This document shows, piece by piece, positions 62,972 through 64,000 of a DNA stretch of 64,000 nt. The notes under the pieces are model-generated. The model searched no databases and had not been told where the DNA came from. It saw only the letters and a list, made by a program, of their open reading frames with translations. The stretch is from Embleya sp040605455 (GTDB lineage: Bacteria; Actinomycetota; Actinomycetes; Streptomycetales; Streptomycetaceae), in contig NZ_JBEXCV010000002.1 in the NCBI RefSeq assembly GCF_040605455.1, forward strand, positions 1 through 64,000, given 5' to 3'. Each line of letters begins with the position of its first letter. Position 1 is the first letter of the stretch. A program made the translations under genes and the position numbers.

Positions 62972-63826
62972 CTATTGACTCGCTTTGCACCCGGCATCCG
63001 GCACCCGAAAGGCGGAAAAGCGTGCTTCGATCCTCTTTTCCGTCCTGTCCGAATTTCCATCCCGTGCGGCCAATGCCGCCAGCGCCTCGGGCGCTCCGCT
63101 CATCCCCCGCATGCCGGGGAACGCGTTGACGTCGATGATCGACGGAATGCCATCCACCTCCAGGATGTCCACCCCGTACACATCCAGGCCGAAGGCGATG
63201 CCGACCCGGCGCGCGAGGGTGGACCAGCCGGTGGGGAGATCCTCCGGCGCTATCGGCTTGGTCTCCGCTGGGCCGTCGAGCGCGGTGCGGCGCAAGCCCG
63301 CGAAGACGTGACCGTCGACCACCCACAGCTTGTGATCCCAGCCGCCGTTGTCGACGAACTCCTGGGCCACGATCGGCTCGTCCGGCCAGTCCCGGGCCAT
63401 CGTGCGCAGCGCGTCGAGGTCGTCGACCCGGGCAACCAGGTCGTGCCGGCGGCTGTGTCGGCTCTTGACCATCAGCGGGAAAACCGGGGCGGTCGCGAGC
63501 AACCGGGCGGGCGAGGCGAAGGCCGTGGTGGCCGGGAACGGCAGCCGGGCCGCCCAGGCGAGTTCGGCCATGCGTACCCGGTCCTGGCACGCCCGGGTGG
63601 CGGCCGCGGAGTTGAGCACCCGGGCGCCGTGTCGCTCGGCCCGCTCGGCGAACGCGAGCGCCTTGGCCGTGCGCGCCTTGAGCAGGTAGACGTCGGCGTT
63701 GATCGGGTGTCCGTCGGTGACGGTGTCGGGGTCGAGGGCGATCACCTCATGACGGAGCGTCAACAAGGCGTGCGCGTCCGCCAGAAGCGGGTGGTCGGGG
63801 CGATCGGTGACGAGGCAGATCCGCAC
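62972..63826 (-). CDS. RimK-like ATP-grasp ligase
   Basis: This is a 284-residue ATP-grasp enzyme. NADVYLLKARTAKALAFAERAERHGARVLNS is the preATP-grasp part. FPLMVKSRHSRRHDLVARV holds the ATP-binding Lys, and IVAQEFVDNGGWDHKLWVVDGHVFAGLRR plus YGVDILEVDGIPSIIDVNAFPGMRGM hold the metal-binding Asp, Asp/Asn set. Family members join a carboxylate to an amine or hydroxyl: RimK, LysX and graspetide synthetases are relatives. GTG 63826 is 16 bases after the stop of a small ORF. The acceptor is unknown; a peptide encoded by one of the flanking micro-ORFs is an attractive guess. Confidence 0.85.
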   Translation of the reverse strand: MRICLVTDRPDHPLLADAHALLTLRHEVIALDPDTVTDGHPINADVYLLKARTAKALAFAERAERHGARVLNSAAATRACQDRVRMAELAWAARLPFPATTAFASPARLLATAPVFPLMVKSRHSRRHDLVARVDDLDALRTMARDWPDEPIVAQEFVDNGGWDHKLWVVDGHVFAGLRRTALDGPAETKPIAPEDLPTGWSTLARRVGIAFGLDVYGVDILEVDGIPSIIDVNAFPGMRGMSGAPEALAALAARDGNSDRTEKRIEARFSAFRVPDAGCKASQ

Positions 63827-63842
63827 GTGTGCACGCGCCCCG

Positions 63843-63974
63843 TCAGCCGACGTACGCGGGCGACGCGGCGTCGACGATCGCAGTCGTACCGGCGTGGGCG
63901 GGCGTGACCCCGGCCCTGGAGCGCAGCGACGTGCGGGCGACAGCGGTCGGCATCGTGGCCACGTTCTTGGCCAC
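63843..63974 (-). CDS. 43-residue ORF directly upstream of the ATP-grasp gene (or 3' end of a longer gene)
   Basis: GTG 63974 lies 11 bases after AGGGGAG (63992-63986) and opens a 43-residue frame rich in Ala, Thr and Val, ending GTTAIVDAASPAYVG. It stops 16 bases before the ATP-grasp start. The frame is open to the window edge, so it could instead be the end of a longer protein whose start is outside. Its size and place fit a modified-peptide precursor, but the few acidic residues argue against an ordinary graspetide core. Confidence 0.4.
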   Translation of the reverse strand: MAKNVATMPTAVARTSLRSRAGVTPAHAGTTAIVDAASPAYVG

Positions 63975-64000
63975 GGCCGTACCGACTCCCCTATCGACTC

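Overview
This window comes from the chromosome of a high-GC actinobacterium of the Streptomyces type (order Streptomycetales, possibly Embleya-, Yinghuangia- or Streptomyces-like). The signs are a helix-turn-helix/DUF397 pair beside an ATP-binding anti-sigma-like protein, a full-length HrpA helicase, Lon with a HspR-type box, a SARP regulator with NB-ARC and TPR domains, an iron-box-controlled siderophore uptake operon, many GTG starts, and many 4-base stop/start overlaps. No rRNA or tRNA gene and no CRISPR array is visible.

Layout. 0-2.1 kb: ATP-binding protein, XRE/DUF5753 regulator, DUF397 protein and a small ABM-type monooxygenase. 2.1-8 kb: a secreted VWA protein with a membrane-anchored partner, then a GT39-GT2/GtrA pair of the YkcB/YkcC type. 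8-14 kb: epoxide-hydrolase-like protein, MMPL exporter diverging from a PadR regulator, a hypothetical protein and a DODA-type dioxygenase. 14-21 kb: HrpA, a small YiaA/B-type membrane protein and Lon. 21-24.4 kb: a TnsA remnant, DUF1877, an acetyltransferase and an MFS transporter lacking its middle. 24.4-27.5 kb: an AT-richer island with a HipA-like kinase and a DUF262 protein as a two-gene operon. 27.8-34.4 kb: FMN reductase behind a SoxR/MerR-type promoter, HdeD-like protein, an acyl-CoA ligase and two acyl-CoA dehydrogenases. 34.5-40.6 kb: a branched-chain-amino-acid-type ABC transporter with a fused LivH-LivM permease. 41-44.6 kb: spermidine-synthase-like protein, SnoaL-like protein, DHA2 MFS exporter and TPR protein. 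44.6-48 kb: a decay zone with a REP-type array, pieces of a flavin/F420-type monooxygenase and a carotenoid oxygenase, a large hairpin, an IS5-type transposase fragment and an orphan VapB antitoxin, with an intact PAP2-type membrane protein in the middle. 48-51 kb: lipoprotein, DUF4239 protein, proline-rich surface protein. 51-55 kb: siderophore ABC importer. 55-64 kb: NB-ARC/TPR protein, a pair made of a CDP-glycerol-transferase-like protein and a collagen-like-repeat protein, a SARP/NB-ARC/TPR regulator, and an ATP-grasp ligase flanked by two very small ORFs.

Most of the window is ordinary chromosomal content. Two places deserve most attention. One is the DUF262-HipA operon, which lies on a compositionally foreign island and has two perfect DNA palindromes upstream. 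The other is the ATP-grasp gene with two micro-ORFs next to a pathway-type regulator at the right end, which may be the edge of a small peptide-modification locus. All assignments come from reading the sequence; no database search was run.
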